This document shows positions 17,640-26,726 of a stretch of 64,000 nt of DNA, piece by piece. The position numbers and the translations under genes were made by a program. The notes beneath the pieces were generated by a model. That model saw nothing but the letters and a program-made list of their open reading frames with translations, did no database searches and was not told the origin of the DNA. This stretch comes from Pseudomonas faucium (GTDB lineage: Bacteria; Pseudomonadota; Gammaproteobacteria; Pseudomonadales; Pseudomonadaceae): assembly GCF_021602585.1 (NCBI RefSeq), contig NZ_BQIP01000001.1, forward strand, positions 186,001 through 250,000. The letters run 5' to 3'. The number at the start of each line of letters is the position of its first letter. The first letter of the stretch is position 1.

Positions 17640-18983
17640 ATGCGAACACTCGACGTGCACCCGATCATCGACAATGCCCGCTTCAGCCCCTTCCACTGGA
17701 TGGTCATGGCCTGGTGCGGCCTGCTGCTGATCTTCGACGGCTATGACCTGTTCATCTACGGCGTGGTCCTGCCGGTGATCATGAAACAGTGGGGCCTGAC
17801 CCCGCTGCAGGCCGGCGCCCTGGGCAGCTACGCGCTGTTCGGCATGATGTTCGGCGCCCTGGCCTTCGGCAGCCTGGCCGACCGCATCGGCCGCAAGAAA
17901 GGCATCGCCCTCTGTTTCGCCCTGTTCTCCGGGGCCACCATCCTCAACGGCTTCGCCAGCAGCCCCAGCGAGTTCGGCCTCTACCGCTTCATCGCAGGCC
18001 TGGGCTGCGGCGGCCTGATGCCCAACGCCGTGGCGCTGATGAACGAATACGCGCCCAAGCGCCTGCGCAGCACGCTGGTGGCGATCATGTTCAGCGGCTA
18101 CTCGCTGGGCGGCATGCTCTCGGCCGGCGTGGGCATCTTCATGCTGCCGCGCTTTGGCTGGGAGTCGATGTTCTTCGCCGCCGCCATCCCGCTGCTGCTG
18201 TTGCCGGTGATTCTCTACTACCTGCCCGAGTCGATCGGCTTCCTGGTGCGCCAGGGCCGCAGCGACGAAGCGCGCAAGCTGCTCAAGCGCCTGGACCCAA
18301 GCTGCGACATCCAGCCCGGCGACACCCTGCAGTTCACTGTGGGAGCGGGCTTGCCCCGCGACAGGGCCGGCAAGTTCAGCGCCGTTCTAGACCTGTTCCG
18401 CAACGGCCTGGCCACCCGCACCCTGGCCTTGTGGCTGGCGTTCTTCTGCTGCCTGCTGATGGTCTACGCCCTCAGCTCGTGGCTGCCGAAACTGATGGCC
18501 AACGCCGGCTACAGCCTGGGTTCGAGCCTGTCGTTCCTGCTTGCGCTGAACTTCGGCGGCATGGCCGGGGCGATCCTCGGCGGCTGGCTGGGCGACCGCT
18601 ACAACCTGGTCAAGGTCAAGGTCGCGTTCTTCCTGGCGGCGGCGTTGTCGATCAGCCTCCTGGGCGTCAACAGCCCGATGCCGGTGCTGTACCTGCTGAT
18701 CTTCATCGCCGGCGCCACCACCATCGGCACGCAGATCCTGCTGTATGCCGGCGCCGCCCAGCTCTATGGCCTGTCGGTGCGTTCCACCGGCCTTGGCTGG
18801 GCCTCGGGCATCGGCCGCAATGGCGCCATCGTCGGGCCGCTGCTCGGTGGGGCGCTGATGGGCATCAACCTGCCGCTGCAACTGAACTTCATCGCCTTCG
18901 CCATCCCCGGCGCCATTGCCGCGCTGGCCATGGCCGTGCACCTGGCCAGCGGCCGGCGTCAGGCCCTGGCGGCGACGGCCTGA
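17640..18983 (+). CDS. benK: benzoate MFS transporter (aromatic acid:H+ symporter)
   Basis: A 447-residue protein with 12 predicted helices, of the AAHS family like PcaK and BenK. Typical motifs are FDGYDLFIYG in helix 1, the loop 2-3 motif GSLADRIGRKKG near residue 78, and GGWLGDRYN near residue 314. It imports benzoate across the inner membrane. The loop between helices 6 and 7 includes about ten residues (residues 233-244) encoded by a REP-like sequence at 18337-18371, probably an insertion that kept the frame. The catB start follows 30 bases downstream. Confidence 0.9.
   Translation: MRTLDVHPIIDNARFSPFHWMVMAWCGLLLIFDGYDLFIYGVVLPVIMKQWGLTPLQAGALGSYALFGMMFGALAFGSLADRIGRKKGIALCFALFSGATILNGFASSPSEFGLYRFIAGLGCGGLMPNAVALMNEYAPKRLRSTLVAIMFSGYSLGGMLSAGVGIFMLPRFGWESMFFAAAIPLLLLPVILYYLPESIGFLVRQGRSDEARKLLKRLDPSCDIQPGDTLQFTVGAGLPRDRAGKFSAVLDLFRNGLATRTLALWLAFFCCLLMVYALSSWLPKLMANAGYSLGSSLSFLLALNFGGMAGAILGGWLGDRYNLVKVKVAFFLAAALSISLLGVNSPMPVLYLLIFIAGATTIGTQILLYAGAAQLYGLSVRSTGLGWASGIGRNGAIVGPLLGGALMGINLPLQLNFIAFAIPGAIAALAMAVHLASGRRQALAATA
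18337..18371. repeat. REP-like sequence inside the benK coding region
   Basis: This stretch reads TGTGGGAGCGGGCTTGCCCC and continues GCGACAGGGCC. It matches the typical Pseudomonas REP unit (TGTGGGAG followed by an inverted GCGGGCTTGCCCGC core) apart from one extra C. It lies within the cytoplasmic central loop codons of benK without breaking the frame. Confidence 0.7.
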
Positions 18984-19012
18984 CCCTCACTGACTGAACT
19001 GGAGCCTATGGC

Positions 19013-20134
19013 ATGACAAGCCCGACCCTCGAGCGTATCGACGCGATCATCGTCGACCTGCCGACCATCCGCCCGCACAAGCTGGCCATGCACACCATGC
19101 AGCAGCAGACCCTGGTGGTCCTGCGCCTCCAATGCAGCGACGGCATCGAAGGCCTCGGCGAGGCCACCACCATCGGCGGCCTGGCCTACGGCTACGAGAG
19201 CCCCGAGGGCATCAAGGCCAACATCGACGCGCACCTGGCGCCGGCGCTGATCGGCCTGCCGGCCGACAACATCAACGCCGCCATGCTCAAGCTCGACAAG
19301 CTGGCCAAGGGCAACACCTTCGCCAAGTCCGGCATCGAAAGCGCGCTGCTCGACGCCCAGGGCAAGCGCCTGGGCCTGCCGGTCAGCGAGTTGCTCGGCG
19401 GGCGCGTGCGCGACAGCCTGGAAGTGGCCTGGACCCTGGCCAGCGGCGACACCGCCCGCGACATCGCCGAGGCCGAGCACATGCTGGACATCCGCCGCCA
19501 CCGGCTGTTCAAGCTGAAGATCGGCGCCAACCCGCTGGAGCAGGACCTCAAGCACGTGGTGGCGATCAAGCGCGAGCTGGGCGAGCGGGCCAGCGTGCGC
19601 GTCGACGTCAACCAGTACTGGGACGAGTCCCAGGCGATCCGCGCCTGCCAGGTGCTGGGCGACAACGGCATCGACCTGATCGAGCAGCCGATTTCGCGCA
19701 TCAACCGCGGCGGGCAAGTTCGCCTGAACCAGCGCAGCCCGGCGCCGATCATGGCCGACGAATCCATCGAATGCGTCGAGGACGCCTTCAGCCTGGCCGC
19801 CGACGGCGCTGCCAGCATCTTCGCCCTGAAGATCGCCAAGAACGGCGGCCCGCGCGCCGTGCTGCGCACCGCGCAAATCGCCGAGGCAGCCGGCATCGCC
19901 CTGTACGGCGGGACCATGCTCGAAGGTTCGATCGGCACCCTGGCCTCGGCCCACGCCTTCCTCACCCTGCGCCAGCTGACTTGGGGCACCGAGCTGTTCG
20001 GCCCGCTGCTGCTGACCGAAGACATCGTCAACGAACCGCCGCAATACCACGACTTCCAGCTGCACGTGCCGCGCACCCCAGGCCTCGGCCTGAGCCTGGA
20101 CGAAGCCCGCCTGGCGCGGTTTGCCCGCCGCTAA
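19013..20134 (+). CDS. catB: muconate cycloisomerase
   Basis: A 373-residue enolase-superfamily enzyme. The catalytic KLKIG lysine pair is near residue 167. The metal ligands lie at successive strand ends: VDVNQYWD near residue 198, IEQP near residue 224, and ADESI near residue 248; an acid/base K-x-K segment (ALKIAKNGG) is near residue 273. It lactonises cis,cis-muconate to muconolactone with Mn2+. No catR gene or promoter spacer precedes it; only 30 bases separate it from benK, so it should be expressed from the ben promoter. Confidence 0.95.
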   Translation: MTSPTLERIDAIIVDLPTIRPHKLAMHTMQQQTLVVLRLQCSDGIEGLGEATTIGGLAYGYESPEGIKANIDAHLAPALIGLPADNINAAMLKLDKLAKGNTFAKSGIESALLDAQGKRLGLPVSELLGGRVRDSLEVAWTLASGDTARDIAEAEHMLDIRRHRLFKLKIGANPLEQDLKHVVAIKRELGERASVRVDVNQYWDESQAIRACQVLGDNGIDLIEQPISRINRGGQVRLNQRSPAPIMADESIECVEDAFSLAADGAASIFALKIAKNGGPRAVLRTAQIAEAAGIALYGGTMLEGSIGTLASAHAFLTLRQLTWGTELFGPLLLTEDIVNEPPQYHDFQLHVPRTPGLGLSLDEARLARFARR

Positions 20135-20151
20135 CCCCAAGGAGAAACCCC

Positions 20152-20442
20152 ATGCTGTTCCACGTGAAGATGACCGTGAAACTGCCGGTCGACATGGACC
20201 CGGCCAAGGCCGCGCAACTGAAGGCCGACGAGAAGGAACTGGCCCAGCGCCTGCAGCGCGAGGGCAGCTGGCGCCACCTGTGGCGCATCGCCGGGCACTA
20301 CGCCAACTACAGCGTGTTCGACCTGCCCAGCGTCGAGGCGCTGCACGACACGCTGATGCAACTGCCGCTGTTCCCGTACATGGACATCGAGGTCGACGGC
20401 CTGTGCCGCCATCCCTCGTCGATCCATGCCGACGACCGCTGA
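20152..20442 (+). CDS. catC: muconolactone Delta-isomerase
   Basis: A 96-residue protein of the usual CatC length with the characteristic start MLFHVKMTVKLP, the RLQREGSWRHLWRI segment, and a C-terminal region rich in His/Pro (CRHPSSIH). Decameric CatC isomerises muconolactone to beta-ketoadipate enol-lactone. AAGGAG lies just before the ATG. It sits 17 bases after catB and 33 bases before catA. Confidence 0.95.
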   Translation: MLFHVKMTVKLPVDMDPAKAAQLKADEKELAQRLQREGSWRHLWRIAGHYANYSVFDLPSVEALHDTLMQLPLFPYMDIEVDGLCRHPSSIHADDR

Positions 20443-20475
20443 TTCCCTTTCGCACAAGAACAAGAGGTACCCACC

Positions 20476-21390
20476 ATGACCGTGAAGATTTCCCAGACCG
20501 CCGACGTGCAAGCCTTCTTCCAGCAAGCTGCAGGCTTTGGCAATGACCAGGGCAGCCCGCGCCTGAAGCGCATCATCCAGCGCGTATTGCAGGACACCGC
20601 GCGCCTGATCGAGGACCTGGAAGTCAGCGAAAACGAGTTCTGGCACGCCGTCGACTACCTCAACCGCCTGGGCGGGCGCGGCGAAGCCGGGCTGCTGGTG
20701 GCAGGCCTGGGCATCGAGCACTTCCTCGACCTGCTGCAGGACGCCAAGGACGCCGAGGTCGGCCTCGGCGGCGGCACCCCGCGTACCATCGAAGGCCCGC
20801 TGTACGTGGCCGGCGCGCCGATCGCCGAAGGTGAAGTGCGCTTGGACGATGGCAGCGAAGCGGGCGTGGCCACGCCGATGTTCCTCGAAGGCCAGGTGTT
20901 CGACCCTGCCGGCAAACCGCTGGCCGGCGCCACCGTCGACCTGTGGCATGCCAACACCCGTGGCACCTACTCGTTCTTCGACCAGAGCCAATCCGAATAC
21001 AACCTGCGCCGGCGCATCGTCACCGATGCCGAGGGCCGCTACCGGGCGCGCTCCATCGTGCCCTCGGGCTATGGCTGCGACCCCCAGGGGCCGACCCAGG
21101 AGTGCCTCAACCTGCTCGGCCGCCACGGCCAACGCCCGGCCCACGTGCACTTCTTCATCTCGGCGCCGGGGCATCGGCACCTGACCACGCAGATCAACCT
21201 GTCGGGGGACAAGTACCTGTGGGACGACTTCGCCTATGCGACCCGTGATGGCTTGGTGGGGGAGGTGGTGTTCCGTGAGGGCGGTGAGGGGCGGTATGCC
21301 GAGCTGAAGTTCGACTTCCAGCTGCAGAAGGCGCAGGCAAGCGCCGATGAGCAGCGCAGTGGGCGGCCTCGGGCGTTGCAGGAAGGCTGA
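20476..21390 (+). CDS. catA: catechol 1,2-dioxygenase (intradiol)
   Basis: A 304-residue intradiol dioxygenase. The N-terminal helical dimerisation domain covers about residues 1-100. The Fe(III) ligands are the two Tyr in RGTYSFF (near 165) and SGYGCDPQG (near 198) and the two His in RPAHVHFF (near 223). It cleaves catechol to cis,cis-muconate. Family length is about 305-310, so it is complete. The last roughly 15 residues are polar and poorly conserved in character, ending just before a REP pair. It is the third cat gene embedded in the ben cluster. Confidence 0.95.
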   Translation: MTVKISQTADVQAFFQQAAGFGNDQGSPRLKRIIQRVLQDTARLIEDLEVSENEFWHAVDYLNRLGGRGEAGLLVAGLGIEHFLDLLQDAKDAEVGLGGGTPRTIEGPLYVAGAPIAEGEVRLDDGSEAGVATPMFLEGQVFDPAGKPLAGATVDLWHANTRGTYSFFDQSQSEYNLRRRIVTDAEGRYRARSIVPSGYGCDPQGPTQECLNLLGRHGQRPAHVHFFISAPGHRHLTTQINLSGDKYLWDDFAYATRDGLVGEVVFREGGEGRYAELKFDFQLQKAQASADEQRSGRPRALQEG

Positions 21391-21391
21391 A

Positions 21392-21469
21392 GGCCCTATC
21401 GCCGGCAAGCCGGCTCCCACAGGTTCACCACCGTCCTCTGTGGGAGCCGGCTTGCCGGCGATCAAGGGC
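21392..21469. repeat. REP inverted pair between catA and benE
   Basis: Two REP units in inverted orientation (21392-21420 and 21438-21469) with the GCCGGCTTGCCGGC core. The pair starts immediately after the catA stop codon and may form a transcript-stabilising or attenuating hairpin between catA and benE. Confidence 0.85.
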
Positions 21470-21505
21470 AAAGCCCTTGCCATCCACCCTGTAGCGAGAG
21501 CCCCC

Positions 21506-22705
21506 ATGAAAACCCTGATCAAGGACAGCTCGCTGTCCGCCCTCGTCGCCGGCTGCATCGCGACGATGATTTCCTACGCCGGCCCGCTGGTGATCATCTT
21601 CCACGCCGCCGAGGCCGCTGGCCTGTCCCAGGGCCTGCTGTCGTCCTGGGTCTGGGCGGTGTCCATGGGCAGCGCCGTGCTCGGCGCGGTGCTCAGCCTG
21701 CACTACCGGGTACCGGTGGTGATCGCCTGGTCGATCCCAGGCTCTGCGCTGCTGGTTACCGCCTTGCCGCAACTGGGCCTCGAGCAAGCGGTGGGGGCGT
21801 ACCTGATCGCCAACCTGGTGCTGCTGCTGATTGGCATCAGCGGGGCCTTCGACCGCATCATCGCGCGGCTGCCCGGGTCGATCGCCGCCGGCATGCAGGC
21901 CGGCATCCTGTTCAGCTTCGGCACCGAGGTGTTCCGTGCGCTGCCGGCACAACCGGGGCTGGTGCTGACGATGTTCGCCACCTACGTGCTGATGCGCAGG
22001 GTGCAACCGCGGTACGCGGTGGCGGCGGTGCTGGCTGCCGGCGCCGTGGTGACGCTTGCCAGTGGCGCGTTTCGCAGCGAGGCGCTGGTACTGGCGTTGG
22101 CCTCGCCCCAGTGGATTACCCCGCAGTTCAGCCTGGCGGCGGTCTTCAGCCTGGCGCTGCCGATGGTGCTGGTGGCCCTGACCGGGCAGTTCATGCCGGG
22201 CATGGCGGTGCTGCGCAACGCCGGCTACGGCACGCCGGCAAGCCCGCTGATCAGCGCCAGCGCGGTCGGTGGCGCGTTGCTGGCCCCGTTCGGCTGCCAT
22301 GGCCTGAACCTTGCCGCCGTCACCGCCAGCCTGTGTACCGGCCACGAGGCCCACGAAGACCCTCGTCGGCGCTATGTCGCAGCCGTGGCGGGCAGTGCGC
22401 TGTACCTGCTGCTGGGCATTGCCGGGGCGACGCTGATGTCACTGTTCGCCGCCTTTCCTGCTGCGCTGATCGCCGCCCTGGCCGGGCTTGCGCTGTATGG
22501 CGCGATCAGTGAGGCGCTGGCCCGCAGCCTGGCACAACCTGCAGAGCGCGATGCTGGCCTGTTCACCTTCCTGGTCACCGCTTCCGGGGTGTCGTTCCTG
22601 GGCCTGTCGGCCGCGTTCTGGGGCTTGCTGTTCGGCTTGCTGGCCCATGCGCTGCTGCATGTGCGCCGCCCACCCGCCATCCAGGCCCTGCGCCGCAATT
22701 GCTGA
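21506..22705 (+). CDS. benE: benzoate transporter BenE family
   Basis: A 399-residue integral membrane protein with about 12 hydrophobic segments. It shows the BenE-family GCIATMISYAGPLVI opening, WSIPGSALL near residue 76, and GCHGLNLAAVTASLCTG near residue 258. It probably imports benzoate by proton symport. It is redundant in role with BenK in the same cluster, as in other P. putida strains. It lies 36 bases after the REP pair and upstream of benF. Confidence 0.9.
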   Translation: MKTLIKDSSLSALVAGCIATMISYAGPLVIIFHAAEAAGLSQGLLSSWVWAVSMGSAVLGAVLSLHYRVPVVIAWSIPGSALLVTALPQLGLEQAVGAYLIANLVLLLIGISGAFDRIIARLPGSIAAGMQAGILFSFGTEVFRALPAQPGLVLTMFATYVLMRRVQPRYAVAAVLAAGAVVTLASGAFRSEALVLALASPQWITPQFSLAAVFSLALPMVLVALTGQFMPGMAVLRNAGYGTPASPLISASAVGGALLAPFGCHGLNLAAVTASLCTGHEAHEDPRRRYVAAVAGSALYLLLGIAGATLMSLFAAFPAALIAALAGLALYGAISEALARSLAQPAERDAGLFTFLVTASGVSFLGLSAAFWGLLFGLLAHALLHVRRPPAIQALRRNC

Positions 22706-22759
22706 ACCGTCGTATTCCCAACGCTTTACCCATAACAACAAGATCAAGAGAGCTTTGGA

Positions 22760-24010
22760 ATGAACCACACCCCCTGCGTTGCCATCGGGCTGACCCTGTT
22801 CAGCCAGCCGTTACTCGCTGCCCAAGGCGGCTTCTTCGAAGAGGCCAAGGCCAGCCTCAGCGCCCGCAACTACTACTTCAGCCGCGACTACTCGGACATC
22901 GTCGGCGCCAACCCGCAGTCCAAGGCCGAGGAATGGGCCCAGGGTTTCATCCTCGATTTCAAGTCCGGCTACACGCCGGGCCCGGTCGGGTTTGGCGTGG
23001 ACGCCCTGGGCCTGCTGGGGATCAAGCTCGACAGCAGCCCGGACCGCGTCAACACCGGGCTGCTGCCAGTGCACGGCGATGGCCGCGCCGCCAACGAGTA
23101 CAGCCGCCTCGCGCCGACCTTCAAGGCCAGGCTGTCGAACACCGAGCTGCGCATCGGCGAGCTGCAACCCAACCTGCCGGTGCTGACCTTCAGCGATATC
23201 CGCCTGCTGCCACCGACCTACCAGGGCGTCAGCCTGAGCACCGCGGAGTTGGAGGGCCTGACGCTGCAGGCCGGGCACCTGCGCTCGACGCACCTGCGCA
23301 ACGAGGGCGGCGACGGCAAGATGAACGCGATGCTCGGCCACGTGCCCCAGCGCCAGGCCGAAAGCGATGGGTTCAACTATGTCGGGGGCGACTACGCGTT
23401 CAATGCCAACCAGAGCAGCGTGAGCCTGTGGTACGGGCAACTGGAGGACATCTACGCGCAGGGCTTTGTCGGCTTCAAGCACAGCAAGCCGGTGGGGGAC
23501 TGGGTGCTCAGCGCCAACCTTGGCTACTTCACGGCCCGCAAGGACGGTGACGCGTTGCTCGGCAACATCGACAACCAGGCGTTGTTTTCGCTGCTGACCG
23601 CCAGGCGCGGTGGCCACAGCTTCCACGTGGGCTACCAGGGTATCTATGGCGACAGCCCGTTTCCACGGGTATTCGCCAACATTTCGCCGTTGGGCAACGA
23701 AGTGCCGACCTATGAGTTCGCCTACACCGACGAGCGTTCCTACCAGCTGCGCTACGACTACAACTTCGCGGCCCTCGGCGTGCCGGGGCTGACGGCGACG
23801 GTGCGCTATATCACCGGCAACAACGTCGACACCGGCCAAGGCTACGAGGGCAAGGACCGCGAGCGCGACATCGACCTGGGCTACGCGGTGCAGAGCGGGG
23901 TGCTCAAAGGCCTGGGCATCCGTGTGCGCAATGCCATGGCGCGGTCCAACTACCGCACGGATATCGATGAGAACCGGTTGATCCTGGTGTACACCTGGCA
24001 GCTGCTCTGA
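22760..24010 (+). CDS. benF: benzoate-specific OprD-family outer-membrane porin
   Basis: A 416-residue precursor with a signal peptide (about residues 1-21, ending PLLAA). An OprD-type barrel follows, with a beta-strand periodicity rich in alternating aromatic residues. Landmarks are [14 protein letters not shown] near the N-terminus and the C-terminal [11 protein letters not shown] ending in hydrophobic barrel residues. BenF-type porins take benzoate across the outer membrane. It is last in the operon; no obvious terminator is visible in the following 150 bases. Confidence 0.9.
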   Translation: MNHTPCVAIGLTLFSQPLLAAQGGFFEEAKASLSARNYYFSRDYSDIVGANPQSKAEEWAQGFILDFKSGYTPGPVGFGVDALGLLGIKLDSSPDRVNTGLLPVHGDGRAANEYSRLAPTFKARLSNTELRIGELQPNLPVLTFSDIRLLPPTYQGVSLSTAELEGLTLQAGHLRSTHLRNEGGDGKMNAMLGHVPQRQAESDGFNYVGGDYAFNANQSSVSLWYGQLEDIYAQGFVGFKHSKPVGDWVLSANLGYFTARKDGDALLGNIDNQALFSLLTARRGGHSFHVGYQGIYGDSPFPRVFANISPLGNEVPTYEFAYTDERSYQLRYDYNFAALGVPGLTATVRYITGNNVDTGQGYEGKDRERDIDLGYAVQSGVLKGLGIRVRNAMARSNYRTDIDENRLILVYTWQLL

Positions 24011-24169
24011 CATGAGATCGAGCGCCGCACAGCAATACTCAAGACATGCACCCGCGTTGCGCCTCATCGCTGGCAAGCGTGGTTGCTACCGGTTGTCACA
24101 CACCTGCATTTGCACCCTCTGGATCAACAAGGTTAGGTTTCCTACATCTCCCCCTCAGGAAGCCTACCC

Positions 24170-25255
24170 TTGGACTCCATCACCCAAGCCGTTCTGGGCG
24201 CCGCCCTCCAGGGTACGGTGCTCGGCCGTATCCAGGGCCGCCGCTCACTCATCTACGGCGCCGCCCTGGCCACCGTGCCGGACCTCGACGTGGTCATCCG
24301 CTACGCCGACCCGGTGTCGCAGATGACCTATCACCGCGGCTTCTCCCACTCGCTCTTCGTGCTCACTGGGCTCGCCCTGCTGCTGGCCTTGCTGGTCAAC
24401 TGGCTGGGGCGAACACGCTGGCCAACCCAGGGCTACACGCTGGGGCGCCTGTTCCTGGCCTTCTGGCTGGTGCTGGTGACCCACCCGCTCCTGGATGCGT
24501 TCACGGTCTACGGCACCCAGCTGTTCTGGCCGCTGCAGACCACGCCGCTCAGTTGGGCGGCGGTGTTCATCATCGACCCGCTGTACACCGTGCCACTGCT
24601 GGCCGCCGTGCTCTACACCGCGATCAAGGGCATCAACCACAAGGCCCTGCGCCTGCTGAGCCTTGCGTTGATCTTCAGCACGGCCTACCTGGGCTTCGGC
24701 CTGGCCGGGCGCATGGTCGCCGAGCATCGCCTTCAGGCAGCCCTCGACCAGCAAGGGGTGGCCGTGACCCAGGTGCGTGCGGTGCCGATGGCCTTCAACA
24801 GCCTGGTCTGGCGGGTGCTGGCCAAGACCCCGGATGGCGACTACTACGAAGGCATCAGCAGCCTGTTCGACCGCGCGCCGCCGGAAATGCAGCGCTTGCC
24901 ACTGAACCTCGCCGCCGCCGACGGCCTCCCGTCGGCGCCCTTGCTGCAACGTCTGCGCTGGTTCACCGATGACTGGCTGCGCTACGACCAGGTCGGTGAT
25001 GCGCTGGTGGTCACCGACCTGCGCATGGGCATCCCCGGCAACTACACCTTCCGCTTCAACATGGCCCACCGCGACAGCCAAGGGCACTGGGTGGCCGATA
25101 CGCCGAGCCGCTTCGTGGGGGCGGGGCCGGGCTCGATGTTCGATGGCCACGACCTGGCGTTGATCTGGCGGCGCATCCTCGACCAGCAACCGCCGCTGCC
25201 GTTGGCCGCCTGGACCACCCAGTACCTGGGCCAGGCCGCCGAGCCTGGGCGCTGA
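24170..25255 (+). CDS. YdjM/DUF457-type inner-membrane metal-dependent hydrolase family protein
   Basis: A 361-residue protein starting at TTG (24170) with AGGA ten bases upstream. The N-terminus MDSITQAVLGAA, the PDLDV segment near residue 42 and YHRGFSHSL near residue 58 are the hallmark His/Asp motifs of the family annotated as membrane-bound metal-dependent hydrolase. Four to five hydrophobic helices lie between residues 60 and 190, and the C-terminal part is soluble. The real biochemical activity of the family is not established. Its stop is three bases before the next gene, so the two are likely co-transcribed. Confidence 0.75.
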   Translation: MDSITQAVLGAALQGTVLGRIQGRRSLIYGAALATVPDLDVVIRYADPVSQMTYHRGFSHSLFVLTGLALLLALLVNWLGRTRWPTQGYTLGRLFLAFWLVLVTHPLLDAFTVYGTQLFWPLQTTPLSWAAVFIIDPLYTVPLLAAVLYTAIKGINHKALRLLSLALIFSTAYLGFGLAGRMVAEHRLQAALDQQGVAVTQVRAVPMAFNSLVWRVLAKTPDGDYYEGISSLFDRAPPEMQRLPLNLAAADGLPSAPLLQRLRWFTDDWLRYDQVGDALVVTDLRMGIPGNYTFRFNMAHRDSQGHWVADTPSRFVGAGPGSMFDGHDLALIWRRILDQQPPLPLAAWTTQYLGQAAEPGR

Positions 25256-25258
25256 CCG

Positions 25259-25960
25259 GTGCGCTCGGCCGGCCTGGACCTGGTCAAGTGGACGGCAATG
25301 CTGACCATGGTCGCCGATCACCTGCGTTTCCTGTGGCCGGCCGCCGATGGCCTGTTCATCGTCGGCCGGCTGGCATTTCCACTGTTCTGCCTGGCCATCG
25401 CCGCCAATGTGGCGCGGGCGAGCAACATTCACGTGCGCTACCTCGGCTGGATGCTGGCCTTTGCCGTGGTGTCGGAAGGGCCTTATCGCTGGCTCGATCC
25501 GCACACCCAGACCTTCAGCGTGATCCCCACGCTGGCCTTGGGCGTCCTGGTGGCTTGGGGCGTGCGGCATCCCCAGTGGTGGGCTCGCTTGGCCGGGCTT
25601 GGCGCAGTGCTGACCGGAGCACTGTTCAGCCAGCAACTGATGTACGGCCTGCCGGGCGTGTTGCTTCCAGCGGGGTGGCTGATGGCGCGCAGCCTGGGTG
25701 GGATCACCTGGTTGTTGCCCTGCCTGTTGGCGGTGGCGGGCAACCTGACCAACAGCTGGTTGCGCGGCCACCTGCTGGCGCCTGTCACGCTTTTGACGAT
25801 GGCCGCTGCGCTGTCGGCCATCCCCGTTGGATGCCTGTTACTGCGCCTGGACCACTGGCGTGTGCCTGCCGTGAAGCGCTGGGGTTATCTGTTCTACCCC
25901 GCGCATCTGCTGGTTTTGAAGGTGCTGATGATGGTGCTGGCTACTGCGGCTGGAGGATAG
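25259..25960 (+). CDS. TraX-like integral membrane protein
   Basis: A 233-residue membrane protein starting at GTG (25259). Its opening LDLVKWTAMLTMVADHL and the following GRLAFPLFCLAIAANV match the TraX family, which includes the F-plasmid pilin N-acetylation protein and many chromosomal relatives of unknown role. About eight hydrophobic segments are visible, and the C-terminal YLFYPAHLLVLK motif is typical. There is no conjugation gene nearby, so a role in pilin acetylation is not supported. It follows the YdjM-like gene with a three-base gap. Confidence 0.75.
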   Translation: MRSAGLDLVKWTAMLTMVADHLRFLWPAADGLFIVGRLAFPLFCLAIAANVARASNIHVRYLGWMLAFAVVSEGPYRWLDPHTQTFSVIPTLALGVLVAWGVRHPQWWARLAGLGAVLTGALFSQQLMYGLPGVLLPAGWLMARSLGGITWLLPCLLAVAGNLTNSWLRGHLLAPVTLLTMAAALSAIPVGCLLLRLDHWRVPAVKRWGYLFYPAHLLVLKVLMMVLATAAGG

Positions 25961-26101
25961 GCTGGTGTGGGCGCCTGGTCGCCCTGACAAAAATGATAGT
26001 GGCGCACTTTGCATGTATGGCTGATCCTGATAGGGCCGGGACTTGTCAGAAGATGAGATACACCCAAGGCAACACGCAGCTAGCAAACGAGGATTCAGCG
26101 C

Positions 26102-26314
26102 ATGGCCAACAGAGAGACCGGAACCGTTAAATGGTTCAACGATGAAAAAGGCTTTGGCTTCATTACCCCGCAAAACGGTGGTGATGACCTGTTCGTTCAT
26201 TTCAAGGCCATCGAGTCAGATGGCTTCAAGTCCCTGAAAGAAGGCCAGACTGTCAGCTACGTTGCTGAGAAAGGGCAGAAGGGGCTGCAGGCCGCTCAAG
26301 TACGCGTCGTATAG
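26102..26314 (+). CDS. cold-shock domain protein (CspA family)
   Basis: A 70-residue single cold-shock domain with both RNA-binding motifs: RNP1 KGFGFITP near residue 16 and RNP2 DLFVHF near residue 28. It binds single-stranded nucleic acid and acts as an RNA chaperone. GAGGA precedes the ATG, and a clear terminator follows. Upstream spacing of about 140 bases leaves room for a structured 5' leader, as in other csp genes. The next gene encodes a degenerate relative. Confidence 0.95.
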   Translation: MANRETGTVKWFNDEKGFGFITPQNGGDDLFVHFKAIESDGFKSLKEGQTVSYVAEKGQKGLQAAQVRVV

Positions 26315-26331
26315 TCGACGGCTTCCAGAAG

Positions 26332-26358
26332 AGGGCCCCTTGTGGGCCCTTTTTTTGT
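26332..26358 (+). terminator. rho-independent terminator of the cold-shock gene
   Basis: AGGGCCC and GGGCCCT arms with a short CTTGT loop are followed by TTTTTTT. It lies 17 bases after the cold-shock gene stop. Confidence 0.9.
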
Positions 26359-26490
26359 GGGTGGCGTTCGAGAACTAGTAGAAATGCCAGTAGCCCCTTT
26401 GCCCTGAAAGCCACAAGATCAGCACTGACGGTGAAATGATTCCAGAGGTTAGAACGGCCTGACCCACACAATCACTAGCGGAGACTGTTC

Positions 26491-26715
26491 ATGTCAAAAC
26501 GTACGCAGTATCCGGCCACACCTTCGGTTGCACTTGTCGACCCTGATTTCGTGGCGCCGCATGAAGGACAGCTGGTTTTTCTAAAGGATGCGGTGGGTGA
26601 CGGTACACCGGTCATCCGTGAAGGCCAGCATGTCAGCTACGAATTGGTTCAAGGGCAGGACGGCCTTTGGTACGCCGTCAATATCGTCATCGAAGACGAG
26701 CCGCCCTTGAATTAG
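26491..26715 (+). CDS. small protein, probably a degenerate cold-shock-domain paralogue
   Basis: A 74-residue protein. Its middle and C-terminus (EGQLVFLKD, REGQHVSYELVQGQDGLWYAVNI) align by eye with the second half of a cold-shock domain ([22 protein letters not shown] in the neighbour). The aromatic RNP1 motif is absent, so single-strand binding as in CspA is unlikely. It lies 176 bases after the intact cold-shock gene with its own GGAG-like site. It may be a regulator or modulator derived from the neighbour; the function is unknown. Confidence 0.6.
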   Translation: MSKRTQYPATPSVALVDPDFVAPHEGQLVFLKDAVGDGTPVIREGQHVSYELVQGQDGLWYAVNIVIEDEPPLN

Positions 26716-26726
26716 CACGTTTACGC

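Noticed and set aside
18959-20455. 498-codon minus-strand frame opposite catB/catC
   Set aside because: It is antisense to the well-supported catB and catC genes and its translation is low-complexity (Gly/Val/Ala/Arg-rich), a typical shadow in high-GC DNA.
21392-21469. Hairpin after catA considered as an operon-ending terminator
   Set aside because: It is a REP pair with no T-run, and benE/benF follow in the same direction.
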